The translations under genes and the position numbers were made by a program. The notes under the pieces are model-generated. The model made no database searches, had not been told where the DNA came from, and saw nothing but the letters and a program-made list of their open reading frames with translations. Positions 17,680 through 27,656 of a stretch of DNA of 51,474 nucleotides are shown in pieces. Position 1 is the stretch's first letter, and every line of letters starts with the position of its first letter. Origin of the DNA: a virus; IMG/VR virus record IMGVR_UViG_3300020474_000022, positions 1 through 51,474 of that record. One strand, given 5' to 3'.

Positions 17680-19188
17680 ATGTCCGCATTCGTAACAGAT
17701 CAATTTAGAATATTGAATGCTGGTTCTTTTGTAGAGTCTATCAGTAATAATTCTTATTATGCCTTCTTAGGGTTATCAAATCCAACTCCAGGTTCAGTTG
17801 GATTTGGAAGAACAGATAATTGGGATACAAGTACAACTAATAATCCTGTAGATAATTTTCAATATTTGTCTCATTATAGAGATACTAGTTTATTTGGTAA
17901 GAAAATTACATCAGAAAATGCCCGAAGAGTCATAAGAAAAGTTGAATGGGTCGCAAATACTCCTTATGACATGTACAGACATGATTACCGTCAAGGTAAT
18001 GAATCCCCTGTATCTAAAACAGTAAGATTATATGATGCAAATTATTACGTTGTCACAAGTGAATTTAAAGTTTATATTTGTATAGATAATGGTTCTTCTG
18101 GCACTGATCCTACTGTTACAGGATCTACAATAGAACCAACACAGACTGATGTAGAACCACCTGTTGCAGGTTCTGATGGATACAGATGGAAATATCTATT
18201 CAGTATTTCTCCATCGGATGTAATTAAATTTGATTCTACAGAGTATATTACAGTTCCTAACGATTGGTTAACTACAACAGATTCTGATATTCAAACTATC
18301 AGAGAAGGAGGAAATTCTGATACTAATAATAATCAAGTAAAGGCAGTATATATCGAAGATGGTGGAACTGGATATAGTAATGCAACAGCATCTATTGTAG
18401 GTGATGGAAGTGGTGGTGAAGTTTCTATTGTAGTAGATAGTTCTGGAACTATTACAAATGTTAATGTAACAAGCGGAGGAAAAGATTACACTTATGGAAT
18501 TATTGATCTCAGAACCAATTCTGGATCTGGTTCAAAGTTAATACCTATTATTCCACCATCAAAAGGTCATGGATATAACATTTACGAAGAATTAGGAACA
18601 GATAAAGTATTAATGTATGCAAGATTTGATGATTCATCTAAAGATTTTCCAATAGATACTAAATTTGCTCAAGTCGGTATTATAAAAAATCCTGAGACAT
18701 TTTCTGGAGCAGGAGTAACTTTTACAGAAAATTCATTCTCATCTCTTTATGCTGTTGGTTTAACAACTTCTAGAGAAGTAACTATTGGTGAACAAATAAC
18801 TCAAAATGTAACTGGAGCAAAAGGTTATGTTGCATCATTTGATAAAGATACTAAAGTTTTAAAATATTATCAAGATAGATCTTTATGTTATGGGAATAAA
18901 GTAGATCAAACAGATAGTGATAATACAACAAATACAATAGAGTTTGATTCTTCTAATTCTATTACATTTTCTACTAGTGGAGGTTCTTCAAGTATTGATA
19001 CTGCATTAACTGGTAGTGTTGTAGTTGTTAATGATAAGCAGATTAATCTGGGAGTCACATTTACAAATGGTCTTGCAAATCCAGAGATAAATAAAAAGAC
19101 GGGCACTGTAATTTACATCGATAACCGACCCACTGTTCAGAGAGACTCTAGACAGAAAGAAGACATTAAAATTATTCTGGAATTCTAA
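17680..19188 (+). CDS. 8: baseplate wedge subunit gp8
   Basis: 502 residues against 334 in T4 gp8. The N-terminal half carries family features: FRILNAGSFVESI, SYYAFLGLSNP, a W..........P pattern, YRDTSLFGKKI, ARRVIRKVEW and NTPYDMYRHDY, then YKYLFSISPSD-like strands. gp8 dimers sit at the wedge surface and contact gp7 and gp10 in T4. Extra length comes partly from a GxGY beta module near residues 223-285 (DGGTGYSN, then a G-rich strand pair), the same kind of module found in the giant protein. The gene ends six bases before the DUF4815-type gene. Confidence 0.88.
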   Translation: MSAFVTDQFRILNAGSFVESISNNSYYAFLGLSNPTPGSVGFGRTDNWDTSTTNNPVDNFQYLSHYRDTSLFGKKITSENARRVIRKVEWVANTPYDMYRHDYRQGNESPVSKTVRLYDANYYVVTSEFKVYICIDNGSSGTDPTVTGSTIEPTQTDVEPPVAGSDGYRWKYLFSISPSDVIKFDSTEYITVPNDWLTTTDSDIQTIREGGNSDTNNNQVKAVYIEDGGTGYSNATASIVGDGSGGEVSIVVDSSGTITNVNVTSGGKDYTYGIIDLRTNSGSGSKLIPIIPPSKGHGYNIYEELGTDKVLMYARFDDSSKDFPIDTKFAQVGIIKNPETFSGAGVTFTENSFSSLYAVGLTTSREVTIGEQITQNVTGAKGYVASFDKDTKVLKYYQDRSLCYGNKVDQTDSDNTTNTIEFDSSNSITFSTSGGSSSIDTALTGSVVVVNDKQINLGVTFTNGLANPEINKKTGTVIYIDNRPTVQRDSRQKEDIKIILEF

Positions 19189-19194
19189 AAAAAG

Positions 19195-22100
19195 ATGGCA
19201 CAAAAAACCGACTTAAATATCAGCCCATATTATGATGATTTTGATGGGGATAAAAACTTTTATAAGGTTTTATTTAAACCAGGATTTCCAGTTCAGGCTA
19301 GAGAATTAACAACTCTTCAGTCTATTTTACAAAATCAAGTAGAGTCTTTTGGTGGTAATATTTTCAAAGAAGGATCCATGGTTCTTCCAGGATCGGTGAC
19401 TTTTGATAATCAATTTTCGGCAGTAAAATTAAATTCAGTCAATTTAGGGATAGATATATCTGTTTATATTAAGAATTTTATTGGAAAGAAAATCACAGGT
19501 CAACTTTCAGGAGTAACAGCATCTGTTCAAGAGGTTGCGCTTACATCTGATAGTGATTTAGTAACTGATGTTACAATTTATGTAAAATATGGAGAATCCG
19601 GAGACGATGCAGAAGTAGATACTTTCCAAGATGGGGAACAGTTATTTGCAAGTGAAAATGTTACATATGGTAATACCACAATTACCGCAGGTACTGCATT
19701 TGCATCATTAATATCAGAAGGTGCAATATCTATTGGTTCAGCAGCATTTATTGATAATGGTGTTTATTTTATTAGAGGAACATTTGTAGAAGTTTCTAAG
19801 CAAACACTCATACTAGATTATTATACAAATACTCCTTCTTATAGAGTAGGATTAAAAATATCTGAAACGATTGTAAATGCAAAGGATGATTCATCATTAT
19901 ATGATAATGCCAGTGGTTTCAGTAATTTTGCAGCACCAGGAGCAGATAGATTAAAAATAGCACTAACACTCACAAAAAAAGAAATATCTAATAATACAGA
20001 TACTGATTTTGTAGAGATTTTAAGAGTAGATGAAGGAAAAATTAAAAAAATTGAAAATAAACCTGTCTATAATTTAATAAGAGATTATATTGCAGAAAGA
20101 ACATTTGATGAATCTGGTCATTATGCCGTAGATGAGTTTGATGTTAAAGCACTCAATTCATTAAATGATCAAATAGATAATGATGGTTTATATTTAGAAG
20201 GAGAAACTACAGAACAAGGAAATATTCCATCAGATGACCTAATGTGTTTGCAGGTAAGTCCTGGAAGAGCATATGTTGATGGGTATGATGTTACTTTGGA
20301 TACAGAAACTGCTGTAGACGTAGAAAAACCAAGAGATACTGAAAGTGTAAGTAGTAATAGTATCCCATTTGAGATGGGGCATTTAATTAGAGTTAATAAT
20401 GTCAGTGGTGCTCCAAAAGAAAATGACACTGTTGACTTAAAAAATAGACTTAATGGAGGTAGTGTAATTGGTGCTGCGAGAGTATATACATTTAATTTGA
20501 CTGATGCTGCATATTCTGGTGCAGCAACTCAATGGGATTTATATCTTTATGATATTCAAACTTATACAAATGTAGTTTTTAATAGAAGTGTAACGGCAAC
20601 TGAAATTCCAACTTCCTCCTTTATAAAAGGAAAAAGTAGTGGAGCAAGTGGTTTTGTTGTTCTTGGTGCTTCTGCTTCAGAGTTAGATCTTTCTCAAACT
20701 TCAGGAACTTTTGCAACTGGAGAAAAACTAATTGTTAATGGAATTGAAACAGCATTAACAATTGCAAGTTTTACACAAAATACAACTGACCAAATCAAAG
20801 CTGTTACAAAATCGGGTGTATCAGGATTTCCAAATTTCTTTGCAGATGCAGTTTTAAGTCCTAAAAAGTTCTCTAATGGGATTACGGAAGTTAATATTGC
20901 TTCCGGATCAGTGACATGTCCAGGGAAATTATTTTCTGGAGTCAAAGTGAATGATGTAATTAGTGTTATACAATCAGGTACTTTAAAATATAATAGAATT
21001 TCAGCCATTTCTGAAGACTTATCAACATTAACTCTTGCAACTATTAGTGATGTTAGTGGAGTTTTTGATGGTAATCCAGTAATTACTGATGGAAATTATA
21101 CGGCAAATCTAAGAGTACCAAAAATAAGAAATAGTGAAAATGGATTTCTTTATGCAAATCTTCCAGAATCTAATATCTCTTTAGTAGATCTTTCAAATTC
21201 ACAGTTAGCAATAACAACTCAAATAACTGCAGAATCAACTAATGGTGATGGAGATTTGGTATTTGGTCTACCAACTGGTATTACAAGTGCATTTTACGAA
21301 TCTTTTGATCAGGAAAGATATTCCGTTCATTATACTGGGGGTGGAATTGGAACAATAACTTCTGATGCGTTTACTCTTACTGGAGGGGGAACTGGAGTCG
21401 AAATTGAAGGATTAACCTCTGGTCAATCAGATATAGTTGTAAATGCAACTCTCAAAAAGAATGGAATTCAAAGTAAAATTAAAAAATTTACTAGAAGTGC
21501 AATAGAAGTAGTTAATCTTTCAAAATTAGCACAATCTGGATCTGCATCTAGCATATCAATTAATGATGGACTAACATATAATCAATATTATGGACTCAGA
21601 GTTCAAGATGATCAAATTTCATTAAATGTTCCTGATGTTTCAAAAGTTCTTGTAGTATATGAATCAACGAATACTGCAGATCCTACACTAGATGCAATTG
21701 AATTCTCTTCAATATCCAATGTTGGAACAGATGCTATTATTGGAGAAAATATAATTGGTTCTGAGAGTGGAGCAGTTGGAAGAGTCGTAACAAATAATAG
21801 TTCCTCACCATCATCAGGTGGTGCCAATAAACTAGGTGTAGTATATCTAAACCAAAATACTTTTATTGCTGGAGAAACTGTAACATTTAAAGAATCTAAT
21901 ATTACCTCCACCGTTCAGTCTATTACATTAGGAAAATATAATAATGTGACAGATAATTTTGTTCTTGATGGTGGACAAAAAAATGAATATTATGATTATT
22001 CAAGATTAATTAGAATAACAGATTCAGAACCATCTAAGAGACTATTAGTCGTTTTTGATCATTATGTAGTTCCGGCATCAGATAATGGAGATGTATTTAC

Positions 22101-25100
22101 GGTTTTAAGTTATGATGCTGATAGATTTTTAAATGATATTCCTACAATTGGACCTAATAATGTTAGAGCTTCCGATACATTAGATTTTAGACCAAGAGTT
22201 GTCGATTATTCTTCAACAACTGCTTCACCATTTGATTTTGGTTCAAGAACTTTTGCTACAGATTATAACTTAAAACCTGGTGAAAGTTCAATAATTGGAT
22301 ATGATTTTTATCTCCCAAGAATTGATAAATTATATCTTGATAAGTTTGAAAATCTTATTGTTAGTAAAGGTGTTTCGGCAAAGGATCCAAAAGTATCTCC
22401 AAGTAATGATCAAAGTTTGATGGAATTGGGAACTATTTTACTTCCACCATATCTTTATGATCCTGATGATGTTTCTATTAATTTGGTTGATAATAGAAGA
22501 TATACCATGAGGGATATTGGCCAACTTGAAGATAGAATAGAAAACCTGGAAAAAGTTACATCTTTAAGTTTATTAGAGGTAAGTACTGAAGCATTGCGTA
22601 TTGAAGATGAAGATGGTAATAATAGATTTAAGTCTGGTTTCTTTGTAGATAATTTTACTGATAGAACAAGTAGTGATCAAAATTTAACATCAGCAGATAT
22701 TAGTGAAGGTCAATTGAGACCAAGACTTCTTTCTAATTCATTAAAACAAAGAGTTTTACCTTCTTCCGAAATTTCTGAAGAAGATTTAGATTTGACAACT
22801 AACTTTGAACTATTAGATCCAAATATCCAAAAAACTGGGAAGGTTGTTACTCTAAAATACGATTCTATCGGTTGGTTAGAGCAACCACTTGCTACTCGTG
22901 TCGAAAATGTTAATCCATTCCATGTAGTAGAATATGTTGGAAGTGTAAAATTATCCCCAGAGAATGATTTTTGGATTAGAACCATTTATATTCCACCATC
23001 CGTTAGGAATATAACAAGAAGAACTACAAATGTTATTCGTAATACTGTAAGGAATACGGTAACAAGACCAGTAGAACAAACACCAGCAGCACCAGTTTTC
23101 TTTAGAGGGTTTATCAGACCCAGCATTGGAATAGGTCCATGGAATAATGGTGGATGGCCTCAAAGAACAGCAGTAGTACTTGGTAGACTAGGAGCAAGAC
23201 AACGAACAGATTGGAGAAGTAGTACAAACTCTAGAACACAGACTACAACAACTTCTAGAACTAGAGTTAATGTAAGATCTAGAGATGTTCTTATTTCTAG
23301 TGGTGACGAGCAATATATCAGATCCAGAAATGTTTCTTTCTTTGGAAGATCATTAAAACCTTTAACAAGACACTATCAGTTCTTAGATAATCATAGTAAT
23401 GTAGACTTTATACCAAAACTTTTAGAGATTGCAAATAGTACATCTTTAGAAACTTCTGGTTCTTCGGAGAGTGCATTTACGTCTGGGGAAACAATAAAGG
23501 TATATGAAGGTAGTAATGAAATAGGTCGTTTTAGACTTGCGAAGTCTAATCATAAGGAAGGATCTTTTAAATCTCCATCAAGAACTTACAACATCAATCC
23601 TTATGCAAGAAAGGAAAATTTACCAACTTCATACAGTCAATCATCTAAAACATTAAATATTGACCTAAATTCATTATCTGATGAAGCACAGGGAAGATTT
23701 TTTGGATATGTTGCCAAAGGAGCAAAGATTGTTGGACAGACGAGTGGTGCAATTGCATATGTAAAACAATTAAGATTGATAACTGATAATTATGGAGATT
23801 TACTTGGTTCATTCTTTATCAAGAATCCAAATACAAATCCAGCACCAAATCCAAGACTTCTTACTGGTAAAAAAACATACTTATTAACTAGTAGTTCTAC
23901 AAATAAGAAACCATTACCTGGAAGTAAATTAATTTCTACCGGTCAAGGATCTTATAGTGCTGTTGGAACTCTTCTAACAAGACAAATACAAACTACAATA
24001 ACTACAACTATTGAAACTACAGTAAGACGCACTACAACTGTAACAACAACTAGACGTGAAGTTGTAAGAGCAAGAAGGTCGGATCCTCTTGCACAATCAT
24101 TTGTTGTTGGTAGAGATATTGATGCTCCAGATTTAAATGGATTTAGTAGTGATGATAAGGGTGTAGTTCTTACCGAATTGGATATCTTTTTTGCCAACAA
24201 ACCAGCAGGCAGTGAACCTCTTGAAGTTCAAATAAGAACAGTAGAACTCGGTATCCCAACTTTAAATTTGGTTGGTGAATCTAAAACATTATATCCAGAT
24301 CAAATTACAACATCAACAACTGGAGAAACTGCAACAAGAGTTACATTTGATGAACCAAAATATCTTGCTCCAGGTAATGAATATGCTGTGGTTTTACTTG
24401 CACCCACTTCAGATGAATATGAAGTTTGGATTGCGAAAATGGGAGAGAAAACTGTTAATACACAATCTCTACCTGATGCAGAATCAGTAATTTACACCAA
24501 ACAATTCGCACTTGGTAGTTTGTTTAAATCTCAAAATGGATCTACTTGGACACCTACACAAGAATTAGATCTTAAATTTAAACTTTACAAAGCAAAATTC
24601 ACCGCAAATACTGGTATTGCATATTTTGGAAATCCACCTTTAGATCAAAGTAATGGATATGTAAATAATTTACTCGCAAATCCAGTTACAGGTCTTCCAA
24701 AAACTACTACTCTTGGTGTTACAACATTCACAGATTCTGGGTTGATTGATATTTTAAATACTGGTAGAAAAATTGCTGGTTCTATTCCAGATAGTTATGG
24801 TTATATTGAGTATGCGGGTGGACCAGTTACTGGTATTACAACTACTAATAGTGGAGTAAATTATACTACCCAGACTAACAGACCAACAACTAATATTGTC
24901 GGAAATGGTAGTGGGTTGGAATTTACTATTAGTAGTGTAGATGGAAATGGTGCAATCACCAGTCTCACAAAAACTGCTAATGGAACTGGATATGAAGTTG
25001 GTGATGTAGTGACTATCACTAGTAATGCAACAGGTAGAAATGCATTAATTACTATTAGTGCAATTACTGGAAGAGATACACTTTACTTGTCTGATGTTCA

Positions 25101-26574
25101 AGGTGAAGTTGGTGGAGGAAATGCATTTCCAGTTGGTGCTGGAGTGAGTTATTACGATACCGATACAACTATTGTATCTTTAGGTTCTACTACTATTTTA
25201 AATGCAACCGAAGGATCTGGTACAAATTCTGGAAATTTCTTAGAAGTAAGTCATTTTAATCATGGAATGTATGCTAATAATAATAAATTGCAATTGAATG
25301 GGGTTGAATCTGATATTTCACCATCAATTCTCACTGCAAACTTATTAACAACATCAGATACAATATTTGTTGAAGATTCTTCCGTTTTTGAAACTTTTGA
25401 GGGATTGACTGTTAGTGCTTCTAATCCAGGATATGTAAAGATTGGAGATGAAGTTATATCATATCAAACGGCATCTTCAAATGAATTAGGAACTCTTGGT
25501 AGAGGTATTGAAGGAAAAATTGAATCACACGAAACTAATTCTAAGGTTCAAAAGTATGAGTTTAATGGAGTATCTTTAAGAAGAATTAATAATGTAATTT
25601 ATGATATTTCTGATACTGGAATTGATTCTAACGGATATTATATTGAAGTAGACCGAAGTGCTACATATGGAGTGAATAGGTCTGCAGATACTACAACTTT
25701 ACCACAATTATCATTTGATAGAAAATTTATTGGTGGTGGAAATAATGTCTATGCAACTGAGAATATTCAATTTAATTCAGTAAATCCAAGATTCTTTATT
25801 CAGGCACCTGGAGACACTACTTCAGTAAGTGCCGTAGTTAGAACAACAACAGGAACTAGTATTGATGGTAGTGAAACTTCTTTCCAACTTCTAAATGAAG
25901 TAGAACCAGTAGAATTAAATTCTTTTAATAATTTAAAATCAACCAGAATAGTATGTTCTAGAGTAAATGAATTACAACAACCAGCATTTAATAATGTTTC
26001 TGGTAGAAGATCATTTACTACGGCAGTTACATTAAACAGTACAGATGAAAACTTATCACCAATTATAAATCTAGAAGATTCTACTATTGAATTCGCATCA
26101 AACTATTTGAATAGACCTGTTACTGACTTTGCTTCAGATTCTAGAGTAAATTCTATTTTAGATGATCCACATTCAGCAATCTATGTTTCTGATACTATTG
26201 GACTATCTAAACCAGCATCTTCTTTGAAGGTTATACTTGGAGCATATAGACCTGCTTCTTCTGACATTAGAGTTCTTTATAGTCTCGTTAGAGATGATTC
26301 TTCTGAGATAGAACAAGAATTTGAATTGTTCCCTGGATATGAGAATCTTGAGGCAACTTCTGATGGTGGATTTAGAGTTGTTGATCCATCTTTAAATAAC
26401 GGAAAATCTGATGTTAAAGTTCCTGCAAGTTCTGCTAATCAGTTCTTAGAATATGAGTTTAGTGCTGATAACTTAGGAGAATTTAGTGGTTATTCAATTA
26501 AGATTATTATGTCGGGAACTGATCAGGCAAATGCACCAATTATTAGCGATCTTCGAACAATTGCATTAGCATGA
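19195..26574 (+). CDS. large DUF4815-type virion structural protein
   Basis: 2459 residues. The opening (NISPYYDDFDGDKNFYKVLF, then PGFPVQARELTTLQSILQNQ and IDNGVYFIRGTFVEV) is the DUF4815 pattern found in cyanophage tail/baseplate proteins. Around 1268-1390 are Arg/Thr/Asn-rich stretches, followed by DPLAQSFVVG near 1640 and a beta-sandwich region. A GxGY module lies near 1878-1960 and a GDEVISY..RG hinge module near 2049-2122. It takes the place where T4 encodes gp9-gp12, so a peripheral baseplate or fibre-attachment role is likely but inferred. Its stop overlaps the next start (ATGA). Confidence 0.82.
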   Translation: MAQKTDLNISPYYDDFDGDKNFYKVLFKPGFPVQARELTTLQSILQNQVESFGGNIFKEGSMVLPGSVTFDNQFSAVKLNSVNLGIDISVYIKNFIGKKITGQLSGVTASVQEVALTSDSDLVTDVTIYVKYGESGDDAEVDTFQDGEQLFASENVTYGNTTITAGTAFASLISEGAISIGSAAFIDNGVYFIRGTFVEVSKQTLILDYYTNTPSYRVGLKISETIVNAKDDSSLYDNASGFSNFAAPGADRLKIALTLTKKEISNNTDTDFVEILRVDEGKIKKIENKPVYNLIRDYIAERTFDESGHYAVDEFDVKALNSLNDQIDNDGLYLEGETTEQGNIPSDDLMCLQVSPGRAYVDGYDVTLDTETAVDVEKPRDTESVSSNSIPFEMGHLIRVNNVSGAPKENDTVDLKNRLNGGSVIGAARVYTFNLTDAAYSGAATQWDLYLYDIQTYTNVVFNRSVTATEIPTSSFIKGKSSGASGFVVLGASASELDLSQTSGTFATGEKLIVNGIETALTIASFTQNTTDQIKAVTKSGVSGFPNFFADAVLSPKKFSNGITEVNIASGSVTCPGKLFSGVKVNDVISVIQSGTLKYNRISAISEDLSTLTLATISDVSGVFDGNPVITDGNYTANLRVPKIRNSENGFLYANLPESNISLVDLSNSQLAITTQITAESTNGDGDLVFGLPTGITSAFYESFDQERYSVHYTGGGIGTITSDAFTLTGGGTGVEIEGLTSGQSDIVVNATLKKNGIQSKIKKFTRSAIEVVNLSKLAQSGSASSISINDGLTYNQYYGLRVQDDQISLNVPDVSKVLVVYESTNTADPTLDAIEFSSISNVGTDAIIGENIIGSESGAVGRVVTNNSSSPSSGGANKLGVVYLNQNTFIAGETVTFKESNITSTVQSITLGKYNNVTDNFVLDGGQKNEYYDYSRLIRITDSEPSKRLLVVFDHYVVPASDNGDVFTVLSYDADRFLNDIPTIGPNNVRASDTLDFRPRVVDYSSTTASPFDFGSRTFATDYNLKPGESSIIGYDFYLPRIDKLYLDKFENLIVSKGVSAKDPKVSPSNDQSLMELGTILLPPYLYDPDDVSINLVDNRRYTMRDIGQLEDRIENLEKVTSLSLLEVSTEALRIEDEDGNNRFKSGFFVDNFTDRTSSDQNLTSADISEGQLRPRLLSNSLKQRVLPSSEISEEDLDLTTNFELLDPNIQKTGKVVTLKYDSIGWLEQPLATRVENVNPFHVVEYVGSVKLSPENDFWIRTIYIPPSVRNITRRTTNVIRNTVRNTVTRPVEQTPAAPVFFRGFIRPSIGIGPWNNGGWPQRTAVVLGRLGARQRTDWRSSTNSRTQTTTTSRTRVNVRSRDVLISSGDEQYIRSRNVSFFGRSLKPLTRHYQFLDNHSNVDFIPKLLEIANSTSLETSGSSESAFTSGETIKVYEGSNEIGRFRLAKSNHKEGSFKSPSRTYNINPYARKENLPTSYSQSSKTLNIDLNSLSDEAQGRFFGYVAKGAKIVGQTSGAIAYVKQLRLITDNYGDLLGSFFIKNPNTNPAPNPRLLTGKKTYLLTSSSTNKKPLPGSKLISTGQGSYSAVGTLLTRQIQTTITTTIETTVRRTTTVTTTRREVVRARRSDPLAQSFVVGRDIDAPDLNGFSSDDKGVVLTELDIFFANKPAGSEPLEVQIRTVELGIPTLNLVGESKTLYPDQITTSTTGETATRVTFDEPKYLAPGNEYAVVLLAPTSDEYEVWIAKMGEKTVNTQSLPDAESVIYTKQFALGSLFKSQNGSTWTPTQELDLKFKLYKAKFTANTGIAYFGNPPLDQSNGYVNNLLANPVTGLPKTTTLGVTTFTDSGLIDILNTGRKIAGSIPDSYGYIEYAGGPVTGITTTNSGVNYTTQTNRPTTNIVGNGSGLEFTISSVDGNGAITSLTKTANGTGYEVGDVVTITSNATGRNALITISAITGRDTLYLSDVQGEVGGGNAFPVGAGVSYYDTDTTIVSLGSTTILNATEGSGTNSGNFLEVSHFNHGMYANNNKLQLNGVESDISPSILTANLLTTSDTIFVEDSSVFETFEGLTVSASNPGYVKIGDEVISYQTASSNELGTLGRGIEGKIESHETNSKVQKYEFNGVSLRRINNVIYDISDTGIDSNGYYIEVDRSATYGVNRSADTTTLPQLSFDRKFIGGGNNVYATENIQFNSVNPRFFIQAPGDTTSVSAVVRTTTGTSIDGSETSFQLLNEVEPVELNSFNNLKSTRIVCSRVNELQQPAFNNVSGRRSFTTAVTLNSTDENLSPIINLEDSTIEFASNYLNRPVTDFASDSRVNSILDDPHSAIYVSDTIGLSKPASSLKVILGAYRPASSDIRVLYSLVRDDSSEIEQEFELFPGYENLEATSDGGFRVVDPSLNNGKSDVKVPASSANQFLEYEFSADNLGEFSGYSIKIIMSGTDQANAPIISDLRTIALA

Positions 26575-26774
26575 AGAATTTAATAAAGGTCAAAGATCAT
26601 CCTCATCTTTATAGGGATGAGGATACTGGAGCAATTGTTAATTGTGATGATATTGCTTATGATAGATATATGAGCAAGGTGAAAAGAAAAAAATCCGAGA
26701 AAGAAGAATTAAATAATATGAAAAAAGATATTGAAGAAATAAAAAATTTACTCAAAGATTTTTTAAACAAATAA
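26571..26774 (+). CDS. small protein with C-terminal coiled coil, 67 aa
   Basis: The start overlaps the stop of the DUF4815-type gene by four bases (ATGA), so translation is probably coupled. The first half (MKNLIKVKDHPHLYRDEDTG) reads like a short folded head, with DDIAYDRYM following. The second half (EKEELNNMKKDIEEIKNLLK) has heptad spacing of Leu/Ile/Met and is a likely coiled coil. Similar proteins occur, from memory, next to structural genes in cyanophages. Function is unknown; a small assembly or linker protein is plausible. Confidence 0.72.
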   Translation: MKNLIKVKDHPHLYRDEDTGAIVNCDDIAYDRYMSKVKRKKSEKEELNNMKKDIEEIKNLLKDFLNK

Positions 26775-26791
26775 CTGCTACCAATAATTCA

Positions 26792-26799
26792 TATAAATA
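26792..26799 (+). promoter_or_regulatory. T4-type late promoter TATAAATA (116-aa gene and neck genes)
   Basis: A perfect TATAAATA sits in the 52-base gap, 27 bases before ATG 26827. It probably drives the tightly packed block from the 116-aa gene through the neck and terminase genes. Confidence 0.72.
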
Positions 26800-26826
26800 T
26801 CTAAAGGATTATAATTTATAAAGATA

Positions 26827-27177
26827 ATGGCAGTTTATGCATCTAATATTGTGATTGAGCAGGGATTTGATTTTTCCAGCTCTTTTGCCTTAGGTGACTC
26901 TAGAACTAATTCCAGTCTGAATATTACTGGATACGGTGTTACTGCACAGTTAAGAAAAAGTCCCTCTAGTTCAAAATCAGTTTCTTTTGCTTCAACAATT
27001 TTAGATCCTGAAGTTGGTATTATTGAACTTTCATTAACTGATGAGCAAACTCTGAATATAACCCCTGGTAGATATGTTTATGATGTTCTTTTTGAAATTG
27101 GGGGATTAGATTCTGGAGGAAAAAAATACAAAGCAGTTGAGGGTATGGCTTTAGTAAGAGCGGGGGTAACAAGGTAA
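26827..27177 (+). CDS. small virion structural protein, 116 aa
   Basis: A 116-residue beta-rich protein. It opens ASNIVIEQGFDFSSSFALGD, has NITGYGVTAQLRKS in the middle and a strand pair GRYVYDVLFEIGG near the end, finishing with EGMALVRAGVTR. This immunoglobulin-like pattern recurs in tailed-phage baseplate and fibre accessory proteins. It is the first gene after a late promoter, and its stop overlaps the next ATG by one base (TAATG). The exact virion position is unknown. Confidence 0.72.
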   Translation: MAVYASNIVIEQGFDFSSSFALGDSRTNSSLNITGYGVTAQLRKSPSSSKSVSFASTILDPEVGIIELSLTDEQTLNITPGRYVYDVLFEIGGLDSGGKKYKAVEGMALVRAGVTR

Positions 27178-27656
27178 TGCCAAGTATACCAGATAGAATT
27201 GGTGGACAAGGAGTAATAAAAGTTCTTTCGAACATTAGTGGATCATCTGTATCTAGAATTGTAGATCTAAGTGATGTTGATGTATCATCTCTAGCAGATG
27301 GTTTCGTCTTAGAATACAATGCAAATACATCTAAATTCATCACAACAGATACATTTAGATTTGTTAGAAATATTAATGTAACTGATACAACAACAACTCA
27401 AAATCTTGATGTTATTGGTATCACTACATTTAGAGGTGATTTATTTGTAGGTTCAGAACTGTATGTTGACGAATACTTAATTTATGAAAATAATTTCAAT
27501 GGTCCAAATGGAGTTGGTTATTTTACAACAGAAGGAAAATTAGTAAGTAGTGGAAGCACTGCAGCGGCAATAGAAACAAGTAATTTCATATTAACAACTG
27601 ATGAACCAACTGGAATTGTTACTTGGACTAGTATCCTTGATGGGGGAGAATATTAA
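27177..27656 (+). CDS. structural protein, 159 aa, tail-fibre-like composition
   Basis: The start overlaps the previous stop by one base and the stop overlaps the gp13 start. The 159-residue product has a predicted adhesin/fibre style: LSDVDVSSLADGFVLEYNA, then NLDVIGITTFRGDLFVGS, the kind of short beta repeats seen in fibre shafts and intramolecular trimer proteins. Its C-terminus is GIVTWTSILDGGEY. I cannot assign it to a T4 gene. Position just before gp13 suggests a late virion component, perhaps a neck or fibre attachment protein. Confidence 0.65.
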   Translation: MPSIPDRIGGQGVIKVLSNISGSSVSRIVDLSDVDVSSLADGFVLEYNANTSKFITTDTFRFVRNINVTDTTTTQNLDVIGITTFRGDLFVGSELYVDEYLIYENNFNGPNGVGYFTTEGKLVSSGSTAAAIETSNFILTTDEPTGIVTWTSILDGGEY

